Source: Nitrospirota bacterium (GTDB lineage Bacteria > Nitrospirota > Leptospirillia > Leptospirillales > Leptospirillaceae). From it: a DNA stretch of 64,000 bases. Below are positions 1 through 8,114 of this stretch, in pieces. Numbering within the stretch: the first letter of the stretch is position 1; each line of letters opens with the position of its first letter. The notes beneath the pieces were generated by a model, which had not been told where the DNA came from, did no database searches, and worked only from the letters and a program-made list of their open reading frames with translations. A program made the translations under genes and the position numbers. Location of the stretch: the NCBI GenBank assembly GCA_021806225.1, contig JAJZXW010000021.1, positions 62,001 to 126,000 of the forward strand, in the 5' to 3' direction.

Positions 1-1052
1 CAGAAATGGATCTGGCCTTGACCACCTTCGATGAGGGACGTCTTGGCGAAATCCTGGACGAGGTGGGGGGAATTGCCCCATCCTTCCGTCCCCGTCTGAC
101 TTTTCCGCTGGCCGAATCCCGTCTGACGCCTCCCCACCGGGCCTATGTCAAAGTATCGGAAGGGTGCGACCATCCCTGTACCTTCTGTTCGATCCCGCTG
201 GCTCGCGGAGGGCAGGTCAGCCGTCCTCCGGAGGAAATCCTAGACGAGGTGCGGCACCTGTCTTCCCGCGGGGTGAAGGAAGTCACTCTCATCGCCCAGG
301 ACCTGACCCGGTATGGCCATGACCTGGGGCAGACCGATGGCCTGTCATCGCTCCTCGAAAAAATCGACAGGGAAGGAGGCGTTCCCTGGGTTCGTCTCCT
401 GTATGCCTATCCGACACTGGTTACCGAGGCTCTTTTGCGGATGATCAGGGAGTCCCAAAGCGTCCTGCCTTATCTCGACATTCCACTGCAGCATGTCGAC
501 GAAGGAATCTTGGGCGCAATGAAAAGGCCAGGAAGCGTCGACTTCATGAAGAGGCTGGTCGACCGCATCCGGGAAGCCGTGCCGGGAATTGTCCTTCGAA
601 CCACCTTCATCGTGGGCTTCCCCGGTGAAGGAGAGGAGGAGTTCGAAAGTCTGCTTCGCTTTGTCGAGTGGGCCCGATTCGATCACGTCGGGGTCTTTGC
701 CTTTTCGAGGGAAGAGGGGACGCCTTCCTTCGATCTTCCGGGACAGGTTCCGCACGGGATCCGCATGCGCCGGAGAAAGGAACTGATGTCCCTGTGCGCG
801 ACCATCGCCCAGGAGAAAAACCGGAGCCTTGAAGGAAAAACCCTGCCGGTATTGATCGAAGGTCTTTCCGAACAGTCGGATCTGGTCCTTTCCGGACGGA
901 TCATGGGAATGGCCCCCGACGGCATCGACGGGGAGGTCCTTGTGCTTTCGGGACAGGGCCGTCCGGGAGATATTGTGGATTGCCGGGTCATGAAGGCCCA
1001 TGCCTATGATCTTGAGGCGTGGGAAGTCGGGGTTCCAGAACCGGCAAGTTAA
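1..1052 (+). CDS. rimO: Ribosomal protein uS12 methylthiotransferase RimO (5' end missing)
   Basis: Radical SAM enzyme that adds a methylthio group to a conserved aspartate of ribosomal protein S12. The frame is already open at the window edge, so roughly the first 90 residues, most of the N-terminal UPF0004 cluster-binding domain, lie outside. What remains has the radical SAM cluster motif CDHPCTFC (C-x3-C-x2-C) near residue 54 of the visible part. It also has the RimO-like context TLIAQDLTRYG, a full TIM-barrel region with a TTFIVGFPGE segment, and a C-terminal TRAM-like stretch. TRAM composition and this motif context favour RimO over the tRNA enzyme MiaB. The gene converges on the chemoreceptor gene, leaving about 120 bases with no clear terminator. 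Confidence 0.93.
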   Translation, partial: EMDLALTTFDEGRLGEILDEVGGIAPSFRPRLTFPLAESRLTPPHRAYVKVSEGCDHPCTFCSIPLARGGQVSRPPEEILDEVRHLSSRGVKEVTLIAQDLTRYGHDLGQTDGLSSLLEKIDREGGVPWVRLLYAYPTLVTEALLRMIRESQSVLPYLDIPLQHVDEGILGAMKRPGSVDFMKRLVDRIREAVPGIVLRTTFIVGFPGEGEEEFESLLRFVEWARFDHVGVFAFSREEGTPSFDLPGQVPHGIRMRRRKELMSLCATIAQEKNRSLEGKTLPVLIEGLSEQSDLVLSGRIMGMAPDGIDGEVLVLSGQGRPGDIVDCRVMKAHAYDLEAWEVGVPEPAS

Positions 1053-1171
1053 CAGGCTCCTTTTCCATTCCGGGAAGGATCCACCCGGCTTGCGCTCCAT
1101 GCTCGATACCTCCTGCCTTCTCGCAAAAAAGTGGCAAATGGATTCCCGTATAAAAACCACCCATTCCTCAG

Positions 1172-2791
1172 TCAGGAAAGCTTGCCGCCTTGTTCTGTCC
1201 GGAAGGAAGATGTGAGGGCCGAGAGGGACCGGACAATGTCCCGGAGGCGCTCGACAGCCGGTACTGCGGATGAAATGTCCTTGCCCCGGGCTTCCATGAT
1301 CCCCGCGAGCGCGTTCACCGCCTCCAGGATCCGGTCGGAGGACATCTTCTGCACCTCCGTCTCTTCCACGATGATGTCGACGTTGTGCCCGGTGGTCCGG
1401 ACCATTCCGGCCAAGGTATCGAGGACCTTTTCTGCCTGACCCGCCTTGGCTCCGCAATCTGCCAGAGCTGAGGCCTCCTTGCGGATGTCTGAGACCGTTT
1501 CTGCGATGGAGGTCTGAATCTCCGCGATGGCGGTGCTGATCCCCTCGGTGGCTTTCGAGGTCGTTTGGGCAAGCTTCCGGACCTCCTCCGCCACGACGGC
1601 GAATCCCCGGCCCTGTTCCCCGGCCCGGGCGGCTTCGATCGCGGCGTTCAGTGCCAGGAGATTTGTCTGGGTGGCGATCGCGGTGATGGAGCCGGCGATG
1701 GTTCCAACTTTCTGGCTTGATTCCTCGAGACCGGCGATGCGATTCGCGAGGCTTGATATTTCATCGGAAGAGGTACGGACGGATTCGAGAACGCTCCGGA
1801 CTGTCTTCGACCCATTGTCGGCCTCAGAGACCGCCTTCTTTGAGGACTTCCCCATTTCTACCGCCAGATTGCTTTCGCGTTGTGCTTCCTCCGCAAGACC
1901 CTGTGCCTTTTCCCGGACATCGGCAAGAGTGCCGACTGCCTCTCGGAATCCCTCGGAGACCGCCGAGAGAACCCGGGAGAGATGGTCGGCTTCTTGGGAG
2001 ATTGTGAGGGCCTGATTGTTCAGGTCACCGGTCACTCCGGAAAGTTCCTCTATCAGCCGGTCGATACTCCGGCCCACCTCTCCGGCCTCGTCCTGTCCAT
2101 CCACCCTCGAAAGACAGGTCAGATCCCGCGACGAGGCAAGGCGTACGGTTTCTGCGGCTAGTCCTAGTCGTTTTGCCATTTTTGACAGGGCCTTGAAATC
2201 CCAAAAGAGCACGATGGCCCAAGCCATGAGGGTCACGATCTGGACCCATGTCTGGAGCCTTCTCAGGTAGACGATACTCTGGTCTGTCTTCCGGATCTGA
2301 CGAGAGATGTGGGCAAAAAGGAGGCGGGTCTCGGTGACGTAATGCGAAAAGGCGGGATGGGCGATCTGCATCCACAGCAACGGCGCCAGTTTTTCGTGGT
2401 GGTTTTTGACCAGGTTCACGATCTGAATCGAGGTGGAATGGGCTTCGTTCCTGTCTTGGACCAGCTTCTTGACCGGTTCCAGATTTCCCCAGGCCTTTAG
2501 GGCATCGATCCGGAGACGCATCATCTGGACATGGGAGAGGGCCTTCATCTGGATGACCTGCGCCTGCACCGCGCTGAACTTGCTTTTCGGATTTTCTCCG
2601 AGTTCGGTCATGGATCGTTCCATACGGGATTCGGAGGCCATCATGAGGGCGAGGTCCACCGCCACGCGCTGAAGCGCCGATTCGGATTTGAGCGAGAGAG
2701 TCACCTGGTGCTGGAGCCAGTACCCGGTTCCGATGTTGAGGCCCAGCATCAGAATGACCACGATAACAGTTTTCTTGATGAGCATCTTCAT
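1172..2791 (-). CDS. Methyl-accepting chemotaxis protein
   Basis: Transmembrane chemoreceptor of 539 residues. The first membrane segment lies at about residues 7-26 and the second at about 181-199. Between them is a mostly helical periplasmic domain of about 155 residues, resembling a four-helix-bundle sensor with no recognisable PAS or Cache motif. A HAMP linker follows (about 196-250), then a long coiled-coil signalling domain. Its hairpin tip carries the near-invariant [17 protein letters not shown] and [13 protein letters not shown], which bind CheA/CheW in this family. An AGAGG-type ribosome site sits 7 bases before the ATG. No other chemotaxis gene is in the window, so the ligand and the signalling array it joins are unknown. 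The 3' end faces rimO. Confidence 0.93.
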   Translation of the reverse strand: MKMLIKKTVIVVILMLGLNIGTGYWLQHQVTLSLKSESALQRVAVDLALMMASESRMERSMTELGENPKSKFSAVQAQVIQMKALSHVQMMRLRIDALKAWGNLEPVKKLVQDRNEAHSTSIQIVNLVKNHHEKLAPLLWMQIAHPAFSHYVTETRLLFAHISRQIRKTDQSIVYLRRLQTWVQIVTLMAWAIVLFWDFKALSKMAKRLGLAAETVRLASSRDLTCLSRVDGQDEAGEVGRSIDRLIEELSGVTGDLNNQALTISQEADHLSRVLSAVSEGFREAVGTLADVREKAQGLAEEAQRESNLAVEMGKSSKKAVSEADNGSKTVRSVLESVRTSSDEISSLANRIAGLEESSQKVGTIAGSITAIATQTNLLALNAAIEAARAGEQGRGFAVVAEEVRKLAQTTSKATEGISTAIAEIQTSIAETVSDIRKEASALADCGAKAGQAEKVLDTLAGMVRTTGHNVDIIVEETEVQKMSSDRILEAVNALAGIMEARGKDISSAVPAVERLRDIVRSLSALTSSFRTEQGGKLS

Positions 2792-3316
2792 GACGGACCT
2801 CTTGAAATGGGATCCTTGTGTGGTCTTAAACCTCAGGTTCTTTTTTCAATGAAAACCGATCAAATTGAGGATCAGTTTAAGCCGACGTTCCCGGCGCGAA
2901 GACGTTTCCCCGACGGCACTGCATGGTGTTTTCTCAGGAACCCCCCCATACGTAAGTTCGGATCCTGCAGCAGAGACTCTCTGTCCTTCCGCGCTGTCGT
3001 TTCAGGGAGAGAGTCCCATCCTGCAAAGGGAAAGATGATTCGGTGCATTTTCCCGCTGGACTTTCCGGAGCTGTATTCGGGGTGGGGCTCCGAAGGTTGC
3101 CCTCCAACGGTTCCTTCTCATCGCGTTCCGCTCCGAAAGCGGCAGAAGTGTTTCGATCCGGGGGAGGGCTCGAAGTGCCGGAAGGGTGCCGAAGTTCCTG
3201 CCCCGGCAAACCCGCAATCGCGAGGACAATTTCCGAGAGATTGCCCGTTTTCGGGGATTCACATGATCACTCTCCCTCATTTCGGCCGAGCTTTTCATTT
3301 ATTTTTATTTCATCAG
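2792..3316. other. Intergenic stretch without a recognised gene
   Basis: This region separates the 5' end of the chemoreceptor gene from the 3' end of the oxidase subunit gene, both on the minus strand. Short open frames exist on both strands, but none has a convincing ribosome site, composition or recognisable domain. I did not find a sigma-28 type promoter for the chemoreceptor, although its promoter must lie here. Confidence 0.5.
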
Positions 3317-3349
3317 AAAATAAAAGGGACGATGCGGATGCACCGTCCC
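3317..3349 (-). terminator. Intrinsic terminator of the oxidase subunit gene
   Basis: On the minus strand a 10-bp stem (GGGACGGTGC paired with GCATCGTCCC) closes a 4-base loop and is followed by TTTTATTTT. The only imperfect pair is a G-U wobble on the minus-strand RNA but an A-C mismatch on the plus strand, so it works in the minus direction. Confidence 0.85.
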
Positions 3350-3361
3350 TGGGACGAGAGG

Positions 3362-3420
3362 GGGATTCCGGCTTCCAACTCGGAATCCCGTTCATCACCG
3401 GATCATGGGGATCCGGTGAT
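3362..3420. repeat. Two further perfect inverted repeats in the 3' region of the oxidase gene
   Basis: Two perfect hairpins lie in tandem between the oxidase stop codon and the terminator. One has 9-bp arms at 3362-3370 and 3381-3389. The other has 11-bp arms at 3394-3404 and 3410-3420 around a 5-base loop. Neither is followed by a T-run on the minus strand, so they look like mRNA 3'-end stabilising structures or binding sites rather than terminators. Confidence 0.7.
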
Positions 3421-3450
3421 TTTCGAGAACAGGGCAGACTGTCGTATGTC

Positions 3451-4839
3451 CTACGCAGTCACCTTTTCTGGGGCGACAAGACGCTCGGCAGATTGGGAGG
3501 TTGCCACCCGATAGATGTTGTAGAGAAAGATCCATTGTCCGGCGATGATCATGAATCCTCCCCAGGCCCGGGCCACCATGTAGGGGTGAGCGGCCTGGAC
3601 GGAAGCCACGTAGGGGATCTCGTAGACCTTGGCCGCCGCCTGGATCAGTCCGGCCGCAGTGAGCGAAGTCCAGAAGATGATGAATCCGATGGTCATGAGC
3701 CAGTAGTGATAGAGTTCGAGGGTCGGGTTGAACTTGCGTTTCAGGAGTCGTTCCAGACCGTAGTACATGGCGCCGATCTCGATGAAAGAGGAGAACCCGA
3801 GGAGGGCCAGATGGGCGTGGGCCACGATCCAGTGGGTCCCGTGGACGTACCAGTTGATCGCCCGGGTCTGCTGGAAGCCGCCCTGGAACAGCAACGGAAT
3901 GCCCATCAGGGTTCCGGTGATCGCCCAGCGAAGGGCCGGCACTTCGACGAAGAGTTTCCACTTGCCCTGCATGGTGAGGAGGGCGTTGGCGATAAAGGCC
4001 ATTCCAGGGACCAGGATGAGGACGCCGGAGACCGAGGCGAAGGATTTCAGCCACTCGGGAACGGGAGCTCCCATCATGTGGTGCGCCCCGGGGGTGGAAT
4101 AGAAGGCGAAGAGCCCCCAGAATGTGAGATGCGCCAGCTTGTGGCTGTACAGAGGATTGCCCGTAAGTTTTGGAATGATATACATGGCAATGGACATGGA
4201 AACCGGCGTCACCCAAATCCCGAGCTGGTTATGGGCGTTCCACCAGGTCACGAGGGCCTCGTTGAGCCCCGTGATGTGAAAGACCTCCACGCACTGGCTC
4301 AGGGAATAGACGGTCGCAAGGTACAGCAGCGAGGCCATCATGATCCAGGTGGTGGGGTAGATGCCTTTCACCGTACGGGTGAGGACCGTCATCCAGACAT
4401 TGACGGCCAAGGGGACGAGGACAAAGAGGATCACATAGACGTCCACCGGCCAGATGAAGTCGGAATATTCGCGGCCGGAGGTCATGCCCAGATCGATGGA
4501 GATATCTGCTACGGTGATGCCGAGGTTCCAGAGCCAGATGTTCATGACACCGAGCCGTTCGCTCCAGAGCTTCGTCCCGCAGAGGACGGGGGTCATGTAG
4601 TACATGGCAGCCCCGAAGGCCATGGATATCCAGGCATAGATCACGGTCATCACATGGACGGGTCGGATATGGCCGAAGTTCAGATAGGGAGTTCCGTTCA
4701 GGACATCCGGATACGCCAGCTTGAGCGAGGTGACAAACCCGAGCGTGGTTCCCATCGCCAGCCAGAATACCGACGAGATGATGGCGGTTTTCGCCGCGGT
4801 TCCGCTTGGAATCTCTTTCCCTTTTCCTGGTGCCATCAT
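3451..4839 (-). CDS. ccoN: cbb3-type cytochrome c oxidase subunit I (CcoN-like), orphan
   Basis: Haem-copper oxidase catalytic subunit of 462 residues with about 12 membrane segments. It would reduce oxygen at the haem b3-CuB site in the cytoplasmic membrane. Visible ligands are H62 (low-spin haem b), H203 (CuB, in WWNAHN), H253-H254 (CuB, in GAHH), and H341 (haem b3) with H343 (haem b) in HWIVAHAH. Y247, six residues before the HH pair, matches the position of the histidine-linked tyrosine of cbb3 enzymes. The glutamate pattern of NorB nitric oxide reductases is absent. Start: two consecutive ATGs (4839 and 4836) behind GGGGGG. No CcoO, CcoP, CcoQ or assembly genes are adjacent. A good sigma-54 promoter lies about 125 bases upstream, and a sigma-54 activator gene is divergent. 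Confidence 0.9.
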   Translation of the reverse strand: MMAPGKGKEIPSGTAAKTAIISSVFWLAMGTTLGFVTSLKLAYPDVLNGTPYLNFGHIRPVHVMTVIYAWISMAFGAAMYYMTPVLCGTKLWSERLGVMNIWLWNLGITVADISIDLGMTSGREYSDFIWPVDVYVILFVLVPLAVNVWMTVLTRTVKGIYPTTWIMMASLLYLATVYSLSQCVEVFHITGLNEALVTWWNAHNQLGIWVTPVSMSIAMYIIPKLTGNPLYSHKLAHLTFWGLFAFYSTPGAHHMMGAPVPEWLKSFASVSGVLILVPGMAFIANALLTMQGKWKLFVEVPALRWAITGTLMGIPLLFQGGFQQTRAINWYVHGTHWIVAHAHLALLGFSSFIEIGAMYYGLERLLKRKFNPTLELYHYWLMTIGFIIFWTSLTAAGLIQAAAKVYEIPYVASVQAAHPYMVARAWGGFMIIAGQWIFLYNIYRVATSQSAERLVAPEKVTA

Positions 4840-4963
4840 AATCCCCCCTTCACCATCCTGTTTGCCTTTCTGCGGCGCTTCATTTATGGCCGAATTTCCA
4901 ACTCTTCCGGCATTCGCTTCCCATTCCCAATGCCGGGTATTGGCTAGGCCTTCCCGCCTTGAA

Positions 4964-4980
4964 AAGCAATCCCTGTGCCA
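4964..4980 (-). promoter_or_regulatory. Sigma-54 (-24/-12) promoter of the oxidase subunit gene
   Basis: Read on the minus strand, 4980-4964 is TGGCACAGGGATTGCTT. It matches the RpoN consensus TGGCAC-N5-TTGC with exact GG-to-GC spacing. Transcription would start near 4953, giving a leader of roughly 115 bases. The next upstream gene, divergent, encodes a sigma-54 activator with an intact GSFTGA loop. Confidence 0.8.
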
Positions 4981-5037
4981 TCACCGTTGATTCGGGATTT
5001 ATCTTTGTATTTCGAATTCTTGCATGACACGGCAAAT

Positions 5038-5107
5038 GAGTGGACACTCCCCTGCTCCTTTGGGGTTCCCGAATAAAATGGAAACGGGTTGTTTCTGGTC
5101 GACAACC
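5038..5107. promoter_or_regulatory. Candidate enhancer sites for the sigma-54 activator
   Basis: Two inverted repeats lie about 60-130 bases upstream of the -24 element: GAGTG-N2-CACTC at 5038-5049 and GGTTGT-N9-ACAACC at 5087-5107. Their distance suits upstream activator sequences. They are listed on position and symmetry only. The rest of 4981-5479 holds no gene I can support; a weak TTGGAT/TTAGGT pair near 5286-5314 could serve the activator gene. Confidence 0.35.
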
Positions 5108-5479
5108 GGATGCACACTCCCCCCCGGGTCTGAGCTTCCGGATGGGGAGAGGTCCCGGGGAGGGTCGCTTCGATCTCCCGCTCCGACATATGCCGGCTTC
5201 TTTTCTTGAGACGCGTGAAATTCTAGAAGTATGCGGTGTTCAGGTCATTCAAGGGGGTTGGGGGGGATATCCGGAGGGTACGTGATTGGATTTTATTCTT
5301 GGGATTTGTTAGGTATATGGACGAACAGGACTTCGGAGGGATTTCTCCGGCAAGATGAGCCGCTTCCCCCTGCGTTCGCCGCCGGACCCGGTTCGGGGCG
5401 GATGCCGGCTCCTCACTCACCTTGGTCTTGAGGGTTTTGATTCGCCCTGCTATTCGCGGGCCTCACAAAGGGGAGCAAA

Positions 5480-6892
5480 TTGCCTTTAAAGCAGAATTTT
5501 CAGAACAACATGTACCGGATACTGTCCCACCGCATTGCGGAACAGACCGATTCCTCCTTTCTGCTGATCGGAAACGACTACCGCATCCAGTGGATCTCGC
5601 GCCCCGTCAGGAAGCTTCTGTTCGAGGGTGAAGGGACTGTCGTGGGAAAGCTCTGCGCGAATGTCCTCAAAGATCGGGTGTGCTCCGCCCGTTGCCTCAA
5701 GGCCGGGGAGATGATCTCTCCCGCACAGAATGGAAATCCCTTCGGGCCTTTCTGTCTGGAGGAACGACTGGATTCCTTCCAGATCCGCAATACTATTCTT
5801 CGGGATCCGAAAGGATCCTCTGTCGGCCTCCTGAAAATGATCGTTCCCCGGGAAGCCGGCATCCTTGAAGAATCTGCCGATAACGATACGGATCTCGAAA
5901 GCAGCCTCTTCGAGGCGGGAGGGGCATGCGAAACCTCCATCCCCTCCACCCTTTTGCGAGTCGCACGGACCACCATTCCCGTTCTGCTCGTCGGAGAAAC
6001 CGGGACCGGAAAAGAGGTTCTGGCTCACAGGATCCACAGCTTGAGTCCACGAAGGGAGCGGCCCTTCGTGGTTCTCGACCTTTCTGTCGTTCCGGAAACG
6101 CTCGTCGACGATTCCCTTTTCGGCCATGCCCGTGGATCCTTCACCGGGGCAACCGCCGATTATACCGGCAAGCTGCTTCAGGCCGACAAGGGGACGCTTT
6201 TTCTGGATGAACTCGAGAACATTCCCCTCCCTGTCCAGGCAAAGCTTCTCCGCTTTCTCGAGACGGGAATCATCGAGCATATCGGCAAGAATCAGAGAAC
6301 CCTGGTTGATGTCCGCATCCTGGCCGCCACCAATGTGGACCCGGTCAGGCTTCTTAACGAAGGAAGGCTCCGGGAAGATCTTTATTACAGGCTTCGGGGA
6401 ATGACTGTGGACCTTCCGCCCCTCAGGGACAGAAAAGAGGAGATTCCCCTTCTGATCCGGTCTTTTAGGATCGCATGGGGAGAAAAGTATGGCGAACCGG
6501 TTCCCGAATTCGATGGTTCGGCAATCGACTGTTTCGCAAAGTATGCCTTTCCGGGGAACATTCGCGAGCTCAAGCATCTCGTCGATCTTTGCCTGGCCCT
6601 GTCTTCGGATCAGACAATCACGGAATTCAATCTTCCGGAACCTGTCCGAAAAATCCTGTCCGAGAGTCCGTCTCTTGGGGAGGAGCTAAAAAAAACCGCG
6701 TCCCAGGAACAGGAATGCGAGCCCATGAGGGCGACCCTCTCCTCGGTCGAGAGAAAGATGATCCAGAGAGCCCTTGCCGACAATCAGGGCCGCATATCTG
6801 AGACCGCAAAGATCCTCTCCATGAGCCGGATCACTCTTTGGCGAAAAATGCAAAAATATGGTCTGGACAAGAGGCATCCCTTCTCTCCCTGA
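5480..6892 (+). CDS. Sigma-54-dependent transcriptional activator with cysteine-bearing sensor domain
   Basis: NtrC-family activator of 470 residues. Residues 1-150 form a PAS-like sensor region without a phosphoacceptor receiver domain. The sensor contains cysteines at 59, 68, 72, 92 and 150, with C68-x3-C72 closest together. The AAA+ domain follows, with Walker A GETGTGKE (172-179), the sigma-54 contact loop GSFTGA (219-224) and Walker B GTLFLDE (238-244). The C-terminus is a Fis-type helix-turn-helix (GRISETAKILSMSRITLWRK). The start is a TTG with GGGGAG 6 bases upstream; an ATG about 10 codons in is the alternative. The gene is divergent from ccoN, whose promoter is of the sigma-54 class, so ccoN is the likely target. 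That the cysteines sense redox or oxygen is an inference. Confidence 0.9.
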   Translation: MPLKQNFQNNMYRILSHRIAEQTDSSFLLIGNDYRIQWISRPVRKLLFEGEGTVVGKLCANVLKDRVCSARCLKAGEMISPAQNGNPFGPFCLEERLDSFQIRNTILRDPKGSSVGLLKMIVPREAGILEESADNDTDLESSLFEAGGACETSIPSTLLRVARTTIPVLLVGETGTGKEVLAHRIHSLSPRRERPFVVLDLSVVPETLVDDSLFGHARGSFTGATADYTGKLLQADKGTLFLDELENIPLPVQAKLLRFLETGIIEHIGKNQRTLVDVRILAATNVDPVRLLNEGRLREDLYYRLRGMTVDLPPLRDRKEEIPLLIRSFRIAWGEKYGEPVPEFDGSAIDCFAKYAFPGNIRELKHLVDLCLALSSDQTITEFNLPEPVRKILSESPSLGEELKKTASQEQECEPMRATLSSVERKMIQRALADNQGRISETAKILSMSRITLWRKMQKYGLDKRHPFSP

Positions 6893-6905
6893 CCCTCATG
6901 ACCTC

Positions 6906-6967
6906 TCTCCGGGTTCTGGCCGGCCTGGAACGACAGTCCGGGGCACTTCTCCGGGTTCTGGCCGGCC
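6906..6967. repeat. Perfect 20-bp direct repeat
   Basis: The 20-base unit at 6906-6925 (TCTCCGGGTT then CTGGCCGGCC) recurs exactly at 6948-6967, with start points 42 bases apart. Each copy ends in the palindrome GGCCGGCC. The pair lies just after the activator gene in the spacer before tRNA-Leu. No function is apparent. Confidence 0.8.
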
Positions 6968-7164
6968 GAATGCCGTAAGGCTTGCACCCAGCGCTTCTTG
7001 CAAACGAACCGGTTAACTCAAAACGGTACCGGCGAGAGACCCCTGGCGATGATTCATCGGAGGAAGAAAGCGAAGGGTTTGGAGAGAAAAATGAAGAATG
7101 AACCGACGAATGGGTGACAGAAAAAATTTGGTTCATTTTTTTGTTGCAGCCGATGGAAATGTGT

Positions 7165-7248
7165 TGGTGCGAGAGGGGGGACTTGAACCCCCACGGGTTT
7201 CCCCGCCAGATCCTAAGTCTGGTGCGTCTGCCATTTCGCCACTCTCGC
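7165..7248 (-). tRNA. tRNA-Leu(UAG)
   Basis: An 84-nt class II tRNA that includes its 3' CCA (encoded at 7167-7165). The acceptor stem GCGAGAG pairs with CTCTCGC, the anticodon loop is CTTAGGA with anticodon TAG, and there is a long variable arm. The T arm GGGGG-TTCAAGT-CCCCC follows. The CCA end is genomically encoded. Confidence 0.96.
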
Positions 7249-7283
7249 TCGGAGAGCTTTCATTCTAGGAGGTTTCGTTCCCT

Positions 7284-8111
7284 TTGACAATTGCCGGAAC
7301 GAATGGATATCGTCTTTTTCTTCGTTTCTTCGCTTTGGGAAATACGCTCTTCGCCGGCATCCTTTTCGCTATGACCCGCCCGTCCCTTTCGACCCCCCTG
7401 TTCGAGTTTTCACTGCTCGCAGCCCTCCATGCCCTGGTTGTGGGCACCCTTGTCCCGCTTCTCCTCGACAGGTTTAGACGGGATTCCCCATTCTTTCGTG
7501 TGTCGGGGCTCTTTATTGCCACCGGCGACCTGGTCTTGATCACGGGGTTCCTCCTTCACCCCCGCTCCGCCCTTCCGGAGGAGGGCGGTCTGATGGTCAC
7601 CGCCGGAATCCTGATGGCGGGTGTCACGCTTTTCTCAGGATCGTGGCGATTCCTTTACTGGACGGCTCTTTGCGGTGCGGCCACCCTGGGCGTCCTCCTC
7701 GGGGCCGTCCTGGCCCGGTCGGCCGTCGACCCCATTCCCTTTTCGATGATAGCCGCCCATGGAGTCCTGGGGGCCGGGCTCGGACTGTTTCCGCTCTTCT
7801 GGCTTCGGACGGAGGGCAGGATCGCTCGAAAGCTTCCCGTTCTGCTTTTCACCGCTGTGCTTCTCCTGTTGCTCATCCTCATTCTTCAAAACACCCTTAT
7901 CTCGGGATCGATGGCCGTCTTCGCGGGGGGAGCGCTTCTCCTGGCCGGCGCGGGAGTCGGCAGGGAGGGGCGACTTCTTGGCCTTTTGTGTCTCTCCGTT
8001 GTCGGGGTTCTTCGTATTTCGGGCGTGCTTCTTCCGGGGGAATGGCTTTCCTTTCTGGGAATACTACTCCTGGGAGGGTGTTTCTGGGGGTATTTCAGAC
8101 AGGGGAGGTGA
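7284..8111 (+). CDS. Polytopic membrane protein of unknown function
   Basis: A 275-residue, very hydrophobic protein with about eight predicted membrane segments and short loops. I recognise no catalytic motif or family. The start is a TTG preceded by AGGAGG at 7267-7272, a somewhat long spacing of about 11 bases. No in-frame ATG fits better without losing the first membrane segment. The gene ends 3 bases before the stop codon of the convergent triple-AAA+ gene, leaving no room for a terminator. It could be a permease-like or scaffold protein, but nothing in the sequence distinguishes these. Confidence 0.7.
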   Translation: MTIAGTNGYRLFLRFFALGNTLFAGILFAMTRPSLSTPLFEFSLLAALHALVVGTLVPLLLDRFRRDSPFFRVSGLFIATGDLVLITGFLLHPRSALPEEGGLMVTAGILMAGVTLFSGSWRFLYWTALCGAATLGVLLGAVLARSAVDPIPFSMIAAHGVLGAGLGLFPLFWLRTEGRIARKLPVLLFTAVLLLLLILILQNTLISGSMAVFAGGALLLAGAGVGREGRLLGLLCLSVVGVLRISGVLLPGEWLSFLGILLLGGCFWGYFRQGR

Positions 8112-8114
8112 TGG

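Noticed and set aside
3043-4947. Plus-strand 634-residue frame opposite the oxidase subunit gene
   Set aside because: It is antisense to a gene with all haem and copper ligands, contains no recognisable domain and is explained by GC-rich codon bias.
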